A stretch of DNA of 64,000 bases, taken from positions 9,498,401 through 9,562,400 of the forward strand of contig CM034405.1 in assembly GCA_019925095.2 (NCBI GenBank), read 5' to 3'. Under the pieces are notes generated by a model. That model was not told the DNA's origin and did not search any database. It worked only from the letters and a program-made list of their open reading frames with translations. Positions 59,993 to 64,000 of this stretch are shown here, in pieces. Made by a program: the position numbers and the translations under genes. The DNA comes from Dendrolimus kikuchii (taxonomy: Eukaryota > Arthropoda > Insecta > Lepidoptera > Lasiocampidae). How positions within the stretch are numbered: the stretch's first letter is position 1; each line of letters begins with the position of its first letter.

Positions 59993-60617
59993 GAGATTTA
60001 GCCAATATCATGTATTCGTGGTTATTAAAGATTTAGAATAATCAAAGGAAATAGGCACTACGCGATTGCTGACCCATATAAACTAAATAACTCAGCCTCA
60101 GCTAAATTTTAAATCTTACATTCCTGTGACCACTCGACAAGTTATATTTCATTAAACAGTTGAAATTTTATACAGAAACATATATTTCTTGCTTAAAATA
60201 CCAATCAATATGTAACAACTACTGTTCATTTTAAACAATAAATATTTTTTTTATAATATAAAATTTAAACCTAATTTGAAATTAAAGTAATATTTTTATT
60301 TGTTTTCTTAAATTGCGTATATTTTTTGGGTTTATAAAATATATAATTATTTAATCCTCATAAAGAGTTACACAGGAATGATAAAAATAAATAGAAAAAT
60401 AGTCAATGGAATGAGAGCAAACAAAAGTGTCGGGAACAAGTTCCGTTGCCTGAGCCCGTGTTGGACTGTTGACATTATCGAAAGCAAGCTCAAACAGAGC
60501 CCGATCGGACTACGGCTCACATGTTTACAACATTTGTACATTTCAAAAAGCAAATTGTCTTTTGCAAGAATATTTTCCATGAATTGGAAATAAAAATTAG
60601 TTTGATGTGTCTAATTT

Positions 60618-60863
60618 TTTTTTTTTTATTTTTTTTTATTGCAGGAGCTCAGCAGACAGGCAGACGGCCCACTTGATGAAAAGCGGTTACCATCGCCTAT
60701 GGACATTTGCAACACACCAAAGGTGCTACGAATGCGCTGCTGCTCTCTTAAGAGAGACTGGAACCTGGTCACTAATGCCGGAACACAACTCAAAGTTGTT
60801 ATGGCGGCATACTATAGACCAGGGGTGGTAGCCATCCAGTCGGGCAAATGCCCTACCACCTGG
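60618..60863 (-). mobile_element. Family A repeat, copy 7, truncated at its 5' end
   Basis: Poly-T then GCAGGAGCTCAGCAGACAGG through ATGCCCTACCACCTGG, where it stops. Confidence 0.82.
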
Positions 60864-62065
60864 CGTAACATACATACATACCTATTATCATCTCTTTTTT
60901 CCATGGGAGTTAGCTACGGACGATGGATGTCCACTTGCGACGATCCTGACAAACAACTTTCGCTTCATCTACTTTTAATAATCTCTTCAGGTGCTTTTTA
61001 CCTGACCTTTCTTGAACAGTTCTGCTGTTTGATCATAGTGTGTATGTCGTATGTGTCTTTGTAAGCGTAATAAGTTCTAAAAAGTGTTTTCTACTTACAA
61101 TTATCACTTGTTGGTGATGAAGGAAAACATCATAAAAAACCAGCATAAGGAGATCACCAATGTGTGGAACCCGCTAGATATGTCTAGTTATGAAAAAGCG
61201 CGGTGGGAATATTGTCCGTTAACACAAATATGAGAAAAGAGTCCAGCAGAGTAGGACGTTTATGAACTCATATTTAATAACATCAACTTGTGCATATAGT
61301 AGAGCGAAAACCCTATATATGTCATACCTATTTGGTGAAATTAGTAAACGATTGACCTTATGTATTAAGATTAAACACGATTTAAGCCGTTAGTCAGCCG
61401 GGCCTGAATCAATTACCTCTGCACAACCCCGATTATATCGCCCCCTAATTAGCTATGACTACATTGCTTGACAACATATATTTTAACATTATCTCAAACG
61501 GGCGTAAAAAAAGAACAAATATTTTTATAATTTTTAATAGAACCGGTTACGATCTGTTATGAAAATGACTATGTATATTCGAAACTGTATGTTTAGTAGA
61601 GAACAAATTGTTACATTGAGTGTGTCCATTCGACAACCGTGCGGGCAACGCGTAGTTTTGCATTAAACTTTTATCCACATAAAGAGTATGTTTCTTTTAA
61701 AAGGAAGGGATTCCACGGAGTCTCCATCCTTACAGATCGCTCAATATGCCGCCCCCTCGACGTGTCGCCTTCGTGCAGTACCTGTCTTGGACACTCGCTT
61801 ACCGCGCGGCTACTGTAAGCAAACCATCAGACGCATGAAAGAAACTGTTTTTGACAGTGACAATAGATAATAGCATTATATTTATTAATTATATTGCATC
61901 AGTACAATTTTAGCCCATTGACCACAGTCATCCCCTGGCCACAGCCAGGGGCTGTCTTCAGTGTCTTCAAATCCTATGTACAAATGTAAGTTTATTTTTA
62001 ACATTTAATTTAATTTCCCGTCATTTCATATATAAAAGTGAGTTTTTGAGTGAAAAAAGCCTGAA

Positions 62066-62113
62066 AGTGGGATATGTATGGATTAAAATAATGTAATCCA
62101 TACATATCCCACT
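62066..62113. repeat. Perfect 20-bp hairpin with 8-base loop
   Basis: AGTGGGATATGTATGGATTA (62066-62085) is exactly repeated in inverse orientation at 62094-62113. Flanking GCCTGA and TCAAGCC extend the pairing imperfectly. Confidence 0.92.
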
Positions 62114-64000
62114 ATCAAGCCTTCGTCTTTATGGTCTTATCTAATATTTATTGGATCAGAGAGTGTAACCATCACGCTCTAGGACAAATTAGAGAATTTC
62201 TCACATCGGTAATATCAATGAGGTTTCCTCACGGGCAGCATGAATATAACTGCCAAGTCGTACATATCCCAATTCGTATTCAAACTATTGGGATGAGAAG
62301 CAGATTTCTAAACTACCTTAATAACAAAGAAATACTTAAGTCCAAAGAGAAAATTTTGCTTGTAATTAAGTATAGTGGGTAGGTGTACCAAAAATGTTCT
62401 TCAAACCAAATGGTTTGTTAATTCATACTTGTCAAAATAAGTTCTTTTCTGTATCTGGGTTTTAACTTTTAGTTAATAGTGTTTGCTTTGACAACATGGC
62501 GGTGACGGGGCGGTGAAACCTCCACAAAGAGTTACAAAAGGTAACAAACTGTGCGACAATGACTCAGTGTTGTTCTTAGCCTTTTCGTTTTATGTGTTTC
62601 TTTTTCACAGGAAACTCTTCTGTTATAATATAAAGTAAAAATAAAAATTAACAACAACATTACACTTTTAAATTGTAAACTAATTTAACTCGATCATTAT
62701 TAAACCGATAACTTCAGTAAATAACGAATGCATTCTTTTTAACAGTACTGTGCCGCTTTTTCGGAAATCACAGTTACAAATTAATAAAATAAAAATGTGA
62801 TTACGAATTATATTTTTGAAGTCCATAGAATGATGAAATGATCTGGGTTCCAGTCCTAAGAGGGAGATCATACACCGCTTGGCTGTTTCACCTGAGTGCA
62901 TAATGGTCCGCAGCTATATTTTTTAAAATTTAGGGACGCTCATTCATCTTTGGTTATAAAATGTCACTGATTAATTCTCAAAATTGTTATCAAACCGGGA
63001 CTTGAAATTGAAAAACCTTAAGACATAGGATTTTAAAAAAACGTGTGCGTCTTGGGACGCCCGACAGAAGTGATAACTTAAGCTAACCTAAGTTGAACTA
63101 TTTAATATTGAAATTGTTTAACTTGAGCAAAGTTTAGGTTATTACTTAAATTTTATGTATATTATATAATAATGAATGGATATGATAATGTAAGGAAAGG
63201 TTATTTATTAATAAAATCTTTTGTTGATTATAAAATATATTTTATTCTTAGTTACAATTCTTGAATATGTACATTAGAATTTTGTATATGTACATTATTA
63301 GTATCATTATTTAATCTAATTACCGAAATACGGCTAACGCTGTGGGTTAGAGTGAGCGAGGAGGAACCTGTCTACCGCTGACTGGTGCCGTAACGCATTA
63401 CGTAACGAAGTGGTTTACCCTCCCATTAGAAGTTATTATTTCAAAAACTTGTTGTGGCCAAAGGTACACGCGGGAAATATTACGCGCTTAGCATATTTTC
63501 TGCCCTAATCTGCTTATTGTTTACTTTTACGTACTCGACTATGAAAGAAATATCCTTAGGAAATATAAAGTTTTCCAATATCTGAAATAGAGCACTCCGA
63601 TTTGGATAAAGTGGTGCGTAAACCATTCGTTTCTCTAAAATGGGAATGCCTAAGCAATGGGATAATTGGTCGGCGTCAACGCAGAACTTTGTAACTACAT
63701 TTTTTCATGATATAATTATTTCGTCAAATTATTAAATAGTAAATGATACTATTTTGACGAAAATTTAAAAAAATAGTTACAAGGTCCCGTACTGATATCG
63801 ACGATTTACAGGTTTGTATAATTACGACTTATAATTTTTTGTTATTTTTAAGACACTTCTCGTTGTGTACTGTTATAACCCGTGGGTCAGGGGAGTTCAA
63901 ATACATTTGTCTTAACAAATATTATAGAATCAACCAGTTCTATAATATCTGTTTTCCATAATATCGTATTGCTTTTGATCATCTCATATTTATCTATCTA

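Larger units (their letters stand above)
25028..64000 (-). other. Upstream intron or 5' flank of the pnt-like gene
   Basis: Exon 24896-25027 starts mid-codon, so at least one more exon must lie at higher coordinates, inside or beyond the window. None was recognised. Long stretches with nothing recognised: 25028-25994 (one hairpin), 26253-27780, 28560-29534, 30117-31483, 32732-34042, 35445-36776, 36841-37610, 37860-38559, 38761-39654, 39769-41094 apart from simple repeats, 43124-43504, 43791-45154, 46809-48649 apart from a small open frame near 47500, 48850-50719, 51050-52070, 52389-54654, 55661-56557, 56886-57240, 57859-59218, 59633-60617 and 60864-64000 apart from a hairpin at 62066. Confidence 0.6.

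Noticed and set aside
1..64000. CRISPR arrays, phage or bacterial defence systems, rRNA and true tRNA genes
   Set aside because: None seen. The tRNA-like promoters belong to SINEs, and the exon/intron structure and retroelements are those of an insect nuclear genome.

Overview
This is AT-rich, intron-dense, repeat-filled DNA from an insect, almost certainly a moth or butterfly. The lepidopteran call rests on three things: Helitron-like repeats with TC...CTAG ends and a CGCG-rich terminal hairpin; several tRNA-headed SINE families with A and B boxes; and repeated short 3' fragments of RTE-like non-LTR retrotransposons ending in simple-repeat tails.

The only host coding sequence I can support is two exons on the minus strand. 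They read, in transcription order, 25027..24896 and then 11366..11250. Both lie between canonical AG and GT splice sites and both are phase 1 to phase 1. Spliced, they give a continuous reading frame containing ...KPKDIPSQVPPLTPGTNKKM..., the MAP-kinase site and the start of the PNT (SAM-like) domain of an ETS-family factor. This best fits the orthologue of Drosophila pointed, P2-type isoform. The rest of the PNT domain and the ETS DNA-binding domain lie beyond position 1. The window is therefore one intron of at least 11.2 kb (1-11249), an exon, a 13.5 kb intron, an exon, and 39 kb of further intron or 5' flank.

The non-coding DNA is a record of transposition. Elements with clear ends include a PIF/Harbinger deletion derivative that still carries the start of its transposase (32056-32728, TAA duplications), a 5'-truncated RTE-like copy with a perfect 13-bp duplication (41975-43110), a smaller relative (5692-6205), a SINE with a 13-bp duplication (16220-16436), a short Helitron (350-606), a larger Helitron-like element with an internal 9-bp minisatellite (8165-9128) that has a rearranged relative at 59219-59632, and an inverted-repeat element at 1681-2465. 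A family of about 320 bp, here called family A, occurs seven times and shares its 3' end with a second family.

Against this background a few GC-rich or motif-rich patches stand out as candidate promoters or enhancers: 5075-5165 with two ETS-type sites; 19600-19970 with a possible alternative first exon in the right phase; 20800-20965 with CCAAT and a GCGCATGCGC palindrome; 34440-34740 with clustered ACAAT motifs; 38560-38760; 48650-48850; and 57240-57440. These are inferences. No prokaryote-style system, CRISPR array or complete autonomous transposon was seen.
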